From the NCBI RefSeq assembly GCF_964355755.1, contig NC_092678.1, positions 829,922 through 893,921 of the forward strand: DNA of 64,000 nucleotides, given 5' to 3'. Below, one piece after another: positions 1 through 11,479 of the stretch. A program made the position numbers and the translations under genes. The first letter of the stretch is position 1. Each line of letters opens with the position of its first letter. A model generated the notes under the pieces. It saw only the letters and a list, made by a program, of their open reading frames with translations. It was not told where the DNA came from and did not search any database. This DNA comes from Antedon mediterranea (taxonomy: Eukaryota; Echinodermata; Crinoidea; Comatulida; Antedonidae).

Positions 1-325
1 ACTAGCGTAATAAAGGCTCTCTTTTGGTTTGTGAATATTAAATGCTTTATTGTATGTCTATATTGAGAAGTAAGAGAAGGTAGGCTTACACTGTAGGATA
101 TGAACCTTCTATTGCTTAAATCAAATTGAATATTAAATAAATTATTAATTATGATTTTTGATGGCGATATCACTAGCGTAATAAAGGCTCTCTTTTGGTT
201 TGTGAATATTAAATGCTTTATTGTATGTCTATATTGAGAAGTAAGAGAAGGTAGGCTTACACTGTAGGGTATTGAACCTAGCATTGCTTCAAATTGAATA
301 TTCAATTCAATTAAATAAATCCAAT
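1..325. repeat. Direct duplication, 171 bp period
   Basis: The segment starting ACTAGCGTAATAAAGGC at 1 recurs at 172 and stays nearly identical for about 95 bp, then drifts. It is a local tandem duplication with no coding potential. Confidence 0.85.
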
Positions 326-1060
326 TTACGTCTGTAGGCTCTGTATCGGTTTCTTCCCATTTATGCTTGGCATTCGTTTAACTTGAAATTTATCTCCGAA
401 ACATGAACTCGCATTTGTGTGTCAACATGGTAAACGACGCTAGTAAACACTACTAATGTAAATCTATTAATAAGACTTAAAATAACCTTTAAAAACATAA
501 AACCTATAAAATATTTAGCCTTAAGTTGTTCTGCAAAAAATGAACGCGTGTTTGTATGTGAATATATTAGACTATGATTAGTGAACTACTAACTGTAAAT
601 GAAGATAATTGAAGACGATAAACACATGAATCTTTTAACCTTAAATTGCACTTGGATTGCTTACAGATAACAGCCACTAGATCAAATCTATTTAATCTTT
701 AAATTGAAAACCTTTAAAAACATTTTAAAAACGTAATTACCATAAAGTTTAGCTCGTTTGTTAGGCGAGTTAAGCGAAGTCTGAATGACGCAAGGGCAAA
801 GTGGGATGCTACTTTCAATCGCATTAGATCGTAAAGATAAATTACGTTGATCGTTACCGTTGAACGGCGCCCTAATTCAGGGGTATTATAACTCAAATGT
901 TAAATGATATTCTTACTAACTGGTTGATGGTCATGTATACAAACCTATTCGACATTGGGTTACAGTCGATGACATAACTTGTGGACAAGTTTTATCAGAT
1001 TGCAATACATATAAATAATAATTCAGTTGTAGGTAAATCATAGATTGTTTTTGTTTTTGG
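326..1060. other. AT-rich non-coding stretch
   Basis: No gene is seen. Two diverged copies of a segment (around 405-465 and 540-600) share the pattern ATGAAC-CGC-TTTGT, followed by CTACTAA-TGTAAAT, so an old duplication is likely. Confidence 0.5.
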
Positions 1061-1152
1061 TTATTGTAACCACAAGAAATAAATTGGTGTGGTTGTCAAC
1101 TGGGTTGTCAGAGGCCCCCTGTGAAACCAGCATATTTAATATTACAGCCCTG
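1061..1152 (+). mobile_element. Degenerate short copy of the hAT-like element found at 7166
   Basis: It contains AACCACAAGAAAT, then GGGTTGTCAGAGGCCCCCTGTG and a right end ACAGCCCTG. These correspond to both ends of the element at 7166-7897. It lacks the 35 bp minisatellite, so it represents the unexpanded form. Confidence 0.6.
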
Positions 1153-1538
1153 AAAATGTAAAATACAAAAGTAATGATTATCTCTAAATTTATTAATTAT
1201 TGTTATTATAAGATATTCTTATTATGTATTGCTTAAAATATATGGTAAATGTCATGTGTTTTTAACACTAAATCTTGCATTAAACTGATTACAGTTTGGT
1301 CCTTAAGCACCAAACTTAAGCACCAATTTTAAATTTAATTGTAGCCTCATACTAGAGTATGTTAGGAACAGTTAGAATAGCTTGGCTATTTACTTAACTG
1401 TAGAATTATATACTTGAACAATACATAATTTGTTCAGGTTCCCCACAGGCAAGTTTCAGGGACTTGTTCACCTCAGGGGAATTGTCCTTAGAAATGAGTT
1501 TACTATTTATAAGCATTTGCAGATGTTTGTTATGATCT
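1153..1538. other. Non-coding stretch, nothing recognised
   Basis: AT-rich sequence with a local duplication of the motif TAAGCACCAA near 1303-1325. No ORF, RNA gene or element end is recognised. Confidence 0.5.
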
Positions 1539-2060
1539 AATAATTCTACAAACTAAAGTACATACTTATATAGTACATACTTAGGTTGACTAGACACACC
1601 TTTCAAACCAAAATACTAAATTCTTATTTTTGTACACCGTTTCATTTTCCTCGTAAAAACAAATTGAATAATAATTCTACAAACTAAAGTTCATACTTAC
1701 TAAAGTACATACTTACTAAAGTACATACTTAGGTTGACACACCTTTAAAAACAAATTACAAAATTTCTATTTTTGTTTCATTTTCCTCGTAAAAACAAAT
1801 TTCATAAACGTCCGGTGTAGGCCTATCTAATAGTTCCTTATATAGAATAACAGATTAACATAATATTTCTTCCACTGAATTTATCTCTTATTTGTAAAGT
1901 ACATACTTAGGTTGACACGGCAACATTGACACACCTTTTAAAACCAATTACTAAATTCCTATTTTTGTTTAATTTTCCTCGTAAAAACAAATTTTACAAA
2001 TATCCGGTGTAGGGCTATCAAATAGTTCCTTATAACAGATTAACATAACGTTTCCTTCAT
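1539..2060. repeat. Three diverged tandem copies of a 130-180 bp unit
   Basis: Each copy runs from AAAGTACATACTTAGGTTGA through ACACACCTTT and ends TTTTCCTCGTAAAAACAAAT. Copies two and three add a TCCGGTGTAGGSCTATC-TAGTTCCTTAT segment. The copies differ by substitutions and indels, so the duplication is old. Confidence 0.75.
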
Positions 2061-2296
2061 AAATGTTAATACATTATTTGTATCACTAAGTGCAGTGTCA
2101 CTGGATGTTAGCAAGGTCGACACTCAATTTATCCTCAAATTATTTCTCTCAACAACTTATGTTTGCAATGACAGTAATTAAGCTTTTACTGTGTAAATGG
2201 TTTATAGTCTATTAGCCTTATAATTGCAGAATGTTGCTTATAATAAACCTTGGATTCATGCTATTGTATATATACATTAATACTGAGATTAAGAAT

Positions 2297-3136
2297 GGCC
2301 CTGTTTCTGCTGCCAATCCCAAATATACCGTATAAATATACCGTATATATACCGTATATGAAATTCGTGCACCGTTTCCGCTGCACATACTTCGTGGGTG
2401 GGCTGTAAAAAAAATTGGCTTTCATATACCCAAAATGCATTTTGTGAGACGGAAGTATGGATTGACCTAGAGTCTCGTGTAGTGAGGTTACATGACAAAA
2501 ACAAAACAATGATGGTTTCTCAAAACGTCTTAGCATTGCTTTCTATTTTAAATCTAATGATCAGAAGTGGCAACGAATTTACATCGCACAAACAATCTAG
2601 AAATGTAGAATGGGCATTGACTACATTTATGCAAAGAAGACGACGGCGTTTGCCTTTAACTTTGGCCACAAATTCTGCTTTTATTTTGTTTGAGATACTT
2701 TTGTAAATCTCGGTATCTCTTCTGTTGCCATGTAGTCTCCCCCCAACCTTCGCTTCTCCCCACAATTGAATTGCAAAAACAGTTATTTCTTCAGTCCACA
2801 GTGATATTTTGATCTGTTGCTTGCTTATTATACACGTGTGTGTCAATGCAGCAGAAAAACAAACGCGTCACGCTCTGTTAGTTTTTGACCTCATGTCATG
2901 GGCCGGGTCACATATACGGTATATTTTGAGTGCAGCAGAAACGGGGTACGAAATATACGGTATATTTTGGAATATACCGTATAATATCCACAAACGATGG
3001 GGATATTTATGCGGTATATATACCGCATATATATACGGTATATTTTTTATGAGACCCATTTCTGCTGCCAAAAAATATACCGTATATAAAATATACCGTA
3101 TATATACGGTATATTTTTGGCAGCAGAAACGGGGCC
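2297..3136. mobile_element. Foldback element with GGCCCYGTTTCTGCTGCCA termini
   Basis: The left end at 2297-2315 and the right end at 3118-3136 are inverted copies of a 19 bp terminus with one difference. Variants of the same terminus occur inside, near 2372-2393, 2931-2948 and 3055-3070. Many ATATACCGTATAT palindromes lie between them. No transposase is seen, so it looks like a non-autonomous element with nested insertions. Target-site duplications could not be defined. Confidence 0.6.
3055..3135. repeat. 80 bp near-perfect palindrome
   Basis: CCCATTTCTGCTGCCAAAAA at the left is mirrored by TTTTTGGCAGCAGAAACGGG at the right, with ATATACCGTATATA repeats between. It is probably a minimal foldback unit of the surrounding element. 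Confidence 0.75.
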
Positions 3137-3615
3137 AATGACGTATATATAGATGGGAGGTGGACCGGGGATGGATGGAAGATGGCGATGGATGGACAGT
3201 GGAATGGATGGGATGTAGATGACATTATTACAATAATATCCTCAAATCTGTTGATACAAATTGAACTCTAGACTATTTAATTTTCACACTATTTATATCA
3301 TGGTATCCCTACAAATTGAAAACAAATGATGGGAAGATTTACTACATAAAAACAAAAACAAGTTTATTTTTAGAGGCCGTTAATGACATTACAAATTTGC
3401 CTATCCAAAACTCCATTTAATTGACAACAAAAGTTGGTTACAAATCTACGTGCTCAAAAACAAAGTTTATTTTTAGAGATATTAATGACATCACTGCAGG
3501 GTTAGGCGACAACTTGGCATCTGATTACTAAGCATAACACACCGCATCACATGGGTCTAGCATCAATAGGCATGTTAATCTCTTCATCATCATTATGTAT
3601 ATTAGACAAGCATAC

Positions 3616-3965
3616 TAAAGCTCTGTCTACACTATCAAACTTTATGTGACAACAAATGTGATGTGCCCGTATATGGACATGATGATGTCATATCACTACC
3701 ATATTTAAGTACATCAGTACCATATTTGGGCATATCACTGCCATATTTAAGCATATCACTACCATATTTAAGTATATCACTACCATATTTGGGCATATCA
3801 CTGCCATATTTAAGCATATCACTGCCATATTTAAGCATATCACTACCATATATAAGCATATCACTACCATATTTAAGCATATCACTACCATATTTGGGCA
3901 TATCACTACCATATTTAGGCACATCACTACCATATTTGGGCAAATCACTACTATATTTGGGCATT
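3616..3965 (+). mobile_element. MITE family A copy with 21 bp minisatellite inside, right end missing
   Basis: It starts with TAAAGCTCTGTCTACACTAT, the terminus shared by copies at 13949, 40194, 46066 and 62572. The interior motif TATCACTACCATATT is amplified into about 13 copies of a 21 bp unit (3690-3965). No inverted right terminus is found. Peptides read across the array are translated repeats, not genes. Confidence 0.75.
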
Positions 3966-4119
3966 TCCAATCCTGGATCATGGCTTGTTTGTTCATATTT
4001 TCTTTTCCTTCCAATAAAAAAAAAATCAACCAACTATAAAATCAATCTAAACGCTTCAATTTACATAATCTATAATATCAAATATAGTTGTCATGGCAAT
4101 ACATTAAGAATGCATTAAG

Positions 4120-4598
4120 AAAACCAACAGTGACAATAAAATATTATTTTTATAACAGCTAATGTTACGACCACTACTGAGAGAAACATTAATACTGCCC
4201 CCTACAGTTCTATTAATAGATCCATAGAATGTGCGATTGTTGATGAATCATGAAGGACTTATTGTTAGTTTAGACTTGAGAACTAAAGCTTAAGAAGCAT
4301 CACTTATAAGTATATTGTTTTCTTGTAGAAAAGACATCCCGTACTAGATTGAAACTTAACACAATCCTATAAGTAGATCTTATTCTGTACAAACTATGTC
4401 ACTAGTCACGGAGGAACGTTTTAATTATTCTATAATGGCTCTTGTGGTTTTGATATTTTATAAATAAAGTTGTGATCAGTTTTAATGGCAAATCATGAAA
4501 AAAATACAGCAGACGCAGAACAACTACAACAGACATTGAAACATAGTCTAGCAGAACCTAGGAAACCATGACAACAACCTAACAAATATTAGCAGCCG
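4120..4598. other. Non-coding stretch, nothing recognised
   Basis: No ORF with coding character, no repeat family and no RNA gene is recognised here. Confidence 0.5.
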
Positions 4599-4823
4599 AC
4601 CCTAACAACAACTAACAACTCCCTAACAACAACTAACAACTCCCTAACAACAACTAACAACTCCCTAACAACAACTAACAACTCCCTAACAACAACTAAC
4701 AACTCCCTAACAACAACTAACAACTCCCTAACAACAACTAACAACTCCCTAACAACAACTAACAACTCCCTAACAACAACTAACAACTCCCTAACAACAA
4801 CTAACAACTCCCTAACAACAACT
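4599..4823. repeat. 21 bp minisatellite, about 10 copies
   Basis: The unit is CCCTAACAACAACTAACAAC plus T, repeated almost perfectly. It contains CCCTAA but the period is 21 bp, so it is not telomeric. The unit length is a multiple of three, which creates spurious open frames. Confidence 0.95.
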
Positions 4824-4970
4824 ATGGCATATAGCTTTAAGTAGAGAATTATTATTATTATTATTACTATGGCATATAGCTTTAAGTAGAGAATTATTAT
4901 TATTATTATTACTATGGCATATAGCTTTATTATTTATAGCTTTAAGTAGAGAATTATTATTTCTTTAGTG
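4824..4970. repeat. About 55 bp unit with ATT microsatellite, 2.5 copies
   Basis: CTATGGCATATAGCTTTAAG is followed by an (ATT)n run and repeated, directly abutting the 21 bp minisatellite. Confidence 0.85.
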
Positions 4971-5572
4971 TATTAAATTTAATCAGTCTAAAAAACATTA
5001 TTAATACAAATAATTGAATTAACTTATTCAGGTGTATTAAATAAAGGCTTTAACATCTCTGCCAGTCACTTACAAACACTTTTATTATTGATGTGTTTTC
5101 ATAAGTTGTTTAAGATACACAATTTACTACTTATAAGAGTTATAAATTGGTCATTGAGAATTATGACATGCCTTCATTTTCATGTCATTTGGACATGTTG
5201 TTTCAATGCGTTAAGATATTAAATGTAAACATATTACAGTAAATTTAAAGATATTAAATTTAAAGACATTAATGTTGTAAGTAAATCAACTGCATGTTAT
5301 TTCATTCTGTGGCCGTCACTATGTCTACTACTACTATATGAAAAGTAGAAAGATAGGTGGCAGCAGACCATTTTTGTTCAATATCATGTTTTATTAATAC
5401 CTTGGAAAAAGAAAGTTCTATTTTAAGTTATCTAGTTAATGTGAAAGTTTATTGAGAGAAGCTAAAATAGAAAAGACATAAATGAAGCTAAATTGACTAG
5501 GCTAGGCTACCAAAGACTGCAAGACCATCCAATCAGACAATTATGCAGATAAAAACAGATTATTATCTAGAC
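4971..5572. other. AT-rich non-coding stretch
   Basis: No gene or recognisable element is seen. A short local repeat TAAATTTAAAGATATTAAAT occurs near 5238-5270. Confidence 0.5.
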
Positions 5573-5845
5573 CAGTGGCGCAAAGCAGGAAACCGAAGTA
5601 GCCCTCCAACACTGGAGGGCTACCACATATTTTATGCGGTAGGGCCCCCATAAGCCCCGGGTCCGCTGGGTTGAGCCAGTGAGCGCTCATAGCCATTATG
5701 CCACTGCTCAGGGCTCCCATAAGCTCCCGGGTCCGCTGGGTTGAGTAAGTGAGCGCTCATAGCCGTTATGCCACTGCTCAGGGCCCCCATAAGCTCCTGG
5801 GTTCGCTGGGTTGAGCCAGTGAGCGCTCATAGCCATTACGCCACA
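5573..5845. mobile_element. CAGTGGCG-ended MITE with about 69 bp tandem units
   Basis: The left end reads CAGTGGCGCAA and the right end is the inverted GTGGCGTAAT. A GC-rich hairpin, GTAGCCCTCC-AACACT-GGAGGGCTAC, follows the left end. Three copies of a roughly 69 bp unit (GGGYYCCCATAAGC through TTATGCCACTGCTCA) fill 5642-5845. CAGTGGCG termini are typical of hAT-like non-autonomous elements in animals, so that assignment is by analogy. Confidence 0.6.
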
Positions 5846-6547
5846 TTAAAGTCCTGATAACGAACATTATTTTATCAATATATGCACATTTATCTGATAA
5901 TAACCAAAACAAATGCATGTTAACACTTCATGAATATTCATATGTATTAACAGCTGTTAATATAACAATAAAGCTACTAAATCTATATTCTGATACTGTA
6001 CTTTTTGTATGCGTTCATGCATAAATAAACTAAATGTTTAAGTTGTAAAATTTCATTTTGTAAAATGTATAGCCAAAAGGTCAATTAAAAACACTAAAAC
6101 ATATTCTTATTTATATTGTAATTTTTACGAATAAATTAATCTATGTAAATAATATTTATCTTCTTTATTCCTAGAATGACACATTAAAAGTCAAATGCAA
6201 TTTATTTTTATTGTTATTTCTGGATTACGTTCTCACTTAAGTGAGAGGGAGAGACACACCTCACATGGAATAAAACAAATTGTATGGCAAGCCGTATGAC
6301 TAATAACACATTGATTGGGAATTACTACATTATTGTCTTATGAATTCGGAGAAAAGCAGTCTAATATAGTAGTTCTTCAAGGTGTAAATATTACAAATAA
6401 ATTAGCAATTAAATGTAATAGGTAGAAGACAAGTAAAGAGTCATGAAATATTAATGTTGATTAATGGCTGAATTTATCTGAGTTATCTAGGTTGTAGGTC
6501 TAGGTAATTCAAACAATTAAAGATGTATTTTCCCCAAAAAACATGAA
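5846..6547. other. AT-rich non-coding stretch
   Basis: No ORF, RNA gene or repeat end is recognised. Confidence 0.5.
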
Positions 6548-6765
6548 AAATAAAGATTAATTAAACCAGATTTTGAATAGGTTATTTTATAGTTTTACAT
6601 AATAAAGTTAATTAATCACTTCCTTAGAAAATAAATATTATAAAATGACAAAATAGATTAAATTCAACCAAAAATCCATTGGCTGGCAGTCAATTTTTTG
6701 CTTTAAATTACAGGTTTTCAGGTAAAATTAGTTTTCTGACCTCATTTTTGGTGAAAGTGGATAAA
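6548..6765 (+). repeat. Dispersed repeat, inverted partner at 10460-10690
   Basis: ATAAAATGACAAAATA, ATTCAACCAAAAA and CAATTTTTTGCTTTAAATTA appear here in order and, reverse-complemented in the same order, at 10460-10690. The two copies lie about 3.9 kb apart in opposite orientation. Confidence 0.75.
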
Positions 6766-7165
6766 TATTATGTTACATTCAAATAGCATATTAACATTAT
6801 TTTTTTTTCAGGGTGACAACATTATCTTTAAGACTTTCCATATTAAAAAGTTGGTACAGTACTTTCCCTCTCTTGACAAAAAGAACAACATGAACAAATC
6901 TAACTTTTATTAGTTCTGAAGAGGTGAAGTACAACAGCCTAAATACAAGTAACATACCTATGAACAAAGGTTATACCAAAGCTCTTACTTATCATTCCCA
7001 GGGTGCTATTCAGTTTATACCACCATGCTTTATACACCAAGGAATGCAATTGACGTCGACGCCCACCATCCAATGATTGAACTTTTTTTAGAGCACAATT
7101 ACAGTCCAATATGAACATATTTTTTTTAGCAATTTTTATAAAAACGGTTATTCAGCGTTATGTAA

Positions 7166-7897
7166 CAGTGATGTAGCCACAAGAAATAATGTGGTGCGGT
7201 TTTCGCAAGAAAAGGGAACAATCTCTGTTCAAGCCATTGGGTTGAAAAGGGAACAATCTCTGTTCAAGCCATTGGGTTGAAAAGGGAACAATCTCTGTTC
7301 AAGCCATTGGGTTGAAATCGGAACAATCTCTGTTCAAGCCATTGGGTTGAAAAGGGAACAATCTCTGTTCAAGCCATTGGGTTGAAAAGGGAACAATCTC
7401 TGTTCAAGCCATTGGGTTGAAAAGGGAACAATCTCTGTTCAAGCCATTGGGTTGAAAAGGGAACAATCTCTGTTCAAGCCATTGGGTTGAAAAGGGAACA
7501 ATCTCTGTTCAAGCCATTGGGTTGAAATCGGAACAATCTCTCAAGCCATTGGGTTGAAAAGGGAACAATCTCTGTTCAAGGCATTGGGTTGAAAAGGGAA
7601 CAATCTCTGTTCAAGCCACTGGGTTGAAATCGGAACAATCTCTCAAGCCATTGGGTTGAAAAGGGAACAATCTCTGTTCAAGGCATTGGGTTGAAAAGGG
7701 AACAATCTCTGTTCAAGCCACTGGGTTGAAATCGGAACAATCTCTCAAGCCATTGGGTTGAAAAGGGAACAATCTCTGTTCAAGCCATTGGGTTGAAAAG
7801 GGAACAATCTCTGTTCAAGGCACAGGGTTGTCAAAGGCCTCTGTGTAAAGGTGGTCAGGTTGAAACCTTACCAACTGTACTGGTGGCTACATCCCTG
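7166..7897 (+). mobile_element. hAT-like non-autonomous element carrying a 35 bp minisatellite
   Basis: The ends are inverted: CAGTGATGTAGCCAC at 7166 and GTGGCTACATCCCTG ending at 7897. The CAGKG terminus suggests the hAT superfamily. An 8 bp target duplication is not clean (TTATGTAA against TTGTAACA). The interior (about 7205-7830) is some 18 copies of a 35 bp unit, GAACAATCTCTGTTCAAGCC plus ATTGGGTTGAAAAGG. Shortened units lacking GTT recur in a three-unit higher-order pattern between about 7520 and 7780. Confidence 0.7.
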
Positions 7898-9104
7898 TTG
7901 TAACATGAACCATTTTAACATAGTTTAATACCCATCTCAAGAAGTAAACTGCTTGGTATTGCCACACCACTCATGATGACAGATGTACTTGAAGGATGTT
8001 TTGACAACAAAGTAGGTAGTAAGTATTAAGTAACATGTACTTTTCAACATAAATCATGTAATAAATATTTATTTCAGAATACTAAGAAGATACAATGTTC
8101 TCTTATATGTAGGAATAAAATATCTCAAAATATTGATATTAGAATGTGAAGCGCCTTTTGATCAATTGTATTATTATTATCATTAACTTCTAAAAAACAC
8201 ACATCACCACATTGATTTACTGTTTGTGGAGTAGTGATACCAAATATTCATTTCAATTTAGTTTGCGAAGTAAAACAGTCGTTTTCTAACCTATTGTGAA
8301 GTGCAAACTGTTATTGTACTCAAATTCTATATTATTTGTTTGACTGCTGTTTTGTTTCTATTATTTACTTTTATGAAATTTTCTACTTAAAAAAAAAAAG
8401 TGATGTAGGCCTAATCAGAGTATAAAGAATGAATAAAACAAGTTATTTTGCATTAATTCAACATAAACAGACCTTGGCAAACATCGCATCCTATCTTACA
8501 GAAATTTTAATTATTATTATATTGATGTTAAAAATGTTTAAATAAACTCCATTGTCTATTTTATACAGGAAATCTCAAACAATGCTATATTGATCAGACA
8601 AAACTCAGTCATGCGTGCAGACAATAGTTAACAAACTAAAAAGACAATTAATTGTTAGGAAACACAACTGCAGTATGGAAGATTGATGATTGTACTGCAG
8701 TATGTTGAATACAGCAGTAATATAGCAAAGGGTGGTTCCTACGTTTTTCCAAGGCCAGCCACAGTGTGAGTCAGAGTTGATTGCCATTGTTAAATATACA
8801 GTCTTACTTTGTAGTAACAGCAGCCCCCACGTACTACACGCAGATTGTGCTGCAGATATTAATAATATCATAACAGACACTGATTCATTTTATAATTACT
8901 GTATTATGTTGATTAAAGGGGTTTATGAAAGGGTGGAGTTTACATTACTCATCAAATATACTCTACGTCGATGGTTACACCCTTTTTTTTAAATTCATAA
9001 TTTATGAATTATTTAGTCTTTTTTTAATTACACTTTTATGAAGATATTTTGCATATATGTATATATGTTTTGACTATTTGAATTGTGGTGGTATACGGTA
9101 CATT
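7898..9104. other. AT-rich non-coding stretch
   Basis: No supported gene. The short ORFs around 8605-8992 overlap on both strands, lack splice context and match no family I know. Confidence 0.5.
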
Positions 9105-9268
9105 ATTAATGAAATATATTATCCCTATCAAATATATCAAATATATTATCCCTATCAAATATATCAAATATATTATCCCTATCAAATATATCAAATATAT
9201 TATCCCTATCAAATATATCAAATATATTATCCCTATCAAATATATCAAATATATTATTCCTATCAAAT
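9105..9268. repeat. 27 bp minisatellite, about 5.5 copies
   Basis: The unit CTATCAAATATATCAAATAT plus ATTATCC is repeated almost exactly. It reads open in several frames only because 27 is divisible by three. Confidence 0.95.
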
Positions 9269-9759
9269 CTTCTTGTTACATCCTCTTTTTTTATTAATTG
9301 CTTCCTTATTTGGATTGAATAATATTTTTTAATGAATGTTTCTAATAAAATAATTCGGCAAAATTGATTGGGGATTTAAAAGTAATTCATTGTTTCCTTG
9401 CTTCTACAAATTATTAACATTCGTCAAAAAGGAAATAGCAGCTATAGAGTGCAAGACAGTGCAAAAGTAACATGCATTATGTAATCAAGAGAACTTCAGG
9501 TGTATAAAATGTATACACCCAATACATACAGTATATATATATTATATGCCAACCATTGTTATCATATAATATTTTTGGTCAATAAATGTTTCTTGAATTG
9601 AATGTTTGTTTTATATATTTAGTCAAATTGCCAAATCGACTTGTCCCAGGACTCTTGGATTGGTAGGCAAGCATAACCACTAAGTCATAACATGCAGGAA
9701 ATGAATAGATTTCCTCTGTGGTCTTAGCAAAACATTACAACAGCAATAGAACATTTATA
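9269..9759. other. AT-rich non-coding stretch
   Basis: Nothing recognised apart from short TA runs near 9533-9545. Confidence 0.5.
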
Positions 9760-9995
9760 TAATAGATTAAAATGGCATTTTGTTATTGATATGCCGTGCA
9801 AAATATATGTACGTAACAATTTAACGTCATAGCAAAGCATCAGGCAGGTGTACATACATGTATGTCATTAAAACATACAATATCAATGTCATTAAAAAAC
9901 ATGTAAAAAATATCAAAAACAAAGTGACATTACATACCTACAGGTAATACATTGATAAGCTTATATAAAGGATTTGTTTTTGATTTTTGTAAAAG
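9760..9995 (+). repeat. Direct duplicate, intact (empty-site) copy
   Basis: TAGATTAAAATGGC through GATATGCC, AACAATTTAACGTCATA and AAAAACAAAGTG matches 10680-10820 joined to 11424-11480. This copy lacks the 603 bp insertion present in the other and so shows the pre-insertion sequence. Confidence 0.8.
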
Positions 9996-10459
9996 GGTGG
10001 TAAAAGAGGTGGTTTAAAGATCTCGCAAATTATTGTTAGATACAGTTTCCGGAACAAAGTGAACTTGAATAAAACCAAGGAAATGAAGATGATACCAATT
10101 TCATAAAAAGAGTTGAATAACCTATATTTACACTAAATTAATTGAAGTATCAATGAAAATCATCAAACAATCATGAACAATAAAAGGTGATTCATAAGAT
10201 CACATGACGTAGTGCGTGAGTCACGTTCAATGCCGATAAAGACTTAAGGGGAATAACAAACTAGTTAACATTCATCTTATCTTATATTTGGTGAATATTT
10301 ATAGAATTAGAAACATACGAAAGAAAGATTATTAGATCTGCCAGTCACATGATGTTTAAGTCACATTTAAACATGTCGTGTTAAAGATATATTGTTCCTT
10401 GAAAAAAATAATGTTGTCAACATTTTTTGTTGAATATGCAATTTTAATGTCACATAATA

Positions 10460-10690
10460 GTTAAATCCATTTTGACCAAAAATTGGATGGGAAAAAAATG
10501 TATTTATCTGAAAAAAAAATGTAATTTAAAGCAAAAAATTGTTTTTGGTTGAATTTAACCATTTATTTTGTCATTTTACAAGAAAAAATTGTTTTTTATA
10601 AATTTTTTTCTACTGAAGGGATTAACTTTATTAAAACTACAAAATAAATATTGAAAGTATTATTAAATTAATCTTCATTTTAGATTAAAA
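10460..10690 (-). repeat. Dispersed repeat, inverted partner of 6548-6765
   Basis: The reverse complement carries AAAATGACAAAATA, ATTCAACCAAAAA and CAATTTTTTGCTTTAAATTA in the same order as the first copy. Confidence 0.75.
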
Positions 10691-10820
10691 TGGCTATTTG
10701 TTATTGATATGCCATGCAAAATATATACGTAACAATTTAACGTCATAACAAAGCATTATGCAGGTGTACATACAATATGTACAATATATATTATTAATGT
10801 CATTTAAAAACATTAAAAAC

Positions 10821-11341
10821 TAGAGGGTACTCCGAGAGTACAAACCTCCGCCTACTGTAAAATTCCTCTACATAAAATGCCCCCTGAATATTTTTTTTTA
10901 ACATTTTTTTGTATTAGTTCTAAGTGTAAATATGTTAACTGCACACTACAAAGTTGTGGATGACAGTGTGGTGTAATGGTTATGTATCCAGCCTCTCACA
11001 GTTGAGGTCGCTGGTTCAAGCCCCACTGAGGGTTTTTTTTTTTTATTATTTTTTTATTTTTTATTTTTGGTGGACCTTGATCTTTGACCCTGACCCTTCA
11101 AAATGTAACCACAATTATATGATGTGTCATTGATCATTGTGGCTAAGTTTGGTGAGAATCGGATCAAAACTGTGGTCTCTAGACAGTAAAATAGTTTTTT
11201 GTTAGTTGTGACCTTGACCTATGACCTTTCCCCCTCAAATTCGAACTCGTCCGAGCTTTTTGGGCATAGATCATTGTGTCCAAATTTGGTTAGAATCGGA
11301 TAAAAACTGTGGCCTCCAGGCTGTTCACAGACACACACACA

Positions 11342-11377
<36 letters not shown>

Positions 11378-11423
11378 CACAAACATACAGGGGTGAAAAC
11401 ATAACCTCCTTGGCGGAGGTAAC
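10821..11423 (+). mobile_element. Composite SINE-like insertion with CCTCCGCC/GGCGGAGG ends
   Basis: Comparison with the intact duplicate at 9760-9995 places the junctions between AAAAAC and AAAGTG. In order it holds ACTCCGAGAGTACAAACCTC, a tRNA-like head with a B-box GGTTCAAGCCC, a poly-T tract, two related segments ending GAATCGGATMAAAACTGTGG, a (CA)n tract (11329-11394) and TTGGCGGAGGTAAC. No reverse transcriptase or transposase is present. The layout recalls composite SINE/MITE repeats of marine invertebrates. Confidence 0.7.
10962..11032 (+). other. tRNA-like head of the SINE-like insertion
   Basis: A-box-like TGGTGTAATGGTTATG and B-box GGTTCAAGCCC are spaced as in tRNA, and a long T tract follows. 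The acceptor and anticodon stems do not pair well, so this is a relic promoter, not a tRNA gene. Confidence 0.6.
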
Positions 11424-11479
11424 AAAGTGTCATTACATAAGTGTGTAATACATTGATATTCTTTAAAAGGATTTTTTTT

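Noticed and set aside
2398-2846. Overlapping 102- and 108-codon frames on opposite strands
   Set aside because: Both lie inside the foldback element and match no transposase.
3635-4807. Periodic open frames across 3635-4118 and 4589-4807
   Set aside because: They are translations of 21 bp repeats, open because the unit is a multiple of three, and occur on both strands.
4599-4823. Telomere-like CCCTAA repeats
   Set aside because: CCCTAA occurs once per 21 bp unit, not as a hexamer array.
9036-9332. Repetitive hydrophobic peptides
   Set aside because: Translated 27 bp minisatellite, open on both strands, with no gene context.
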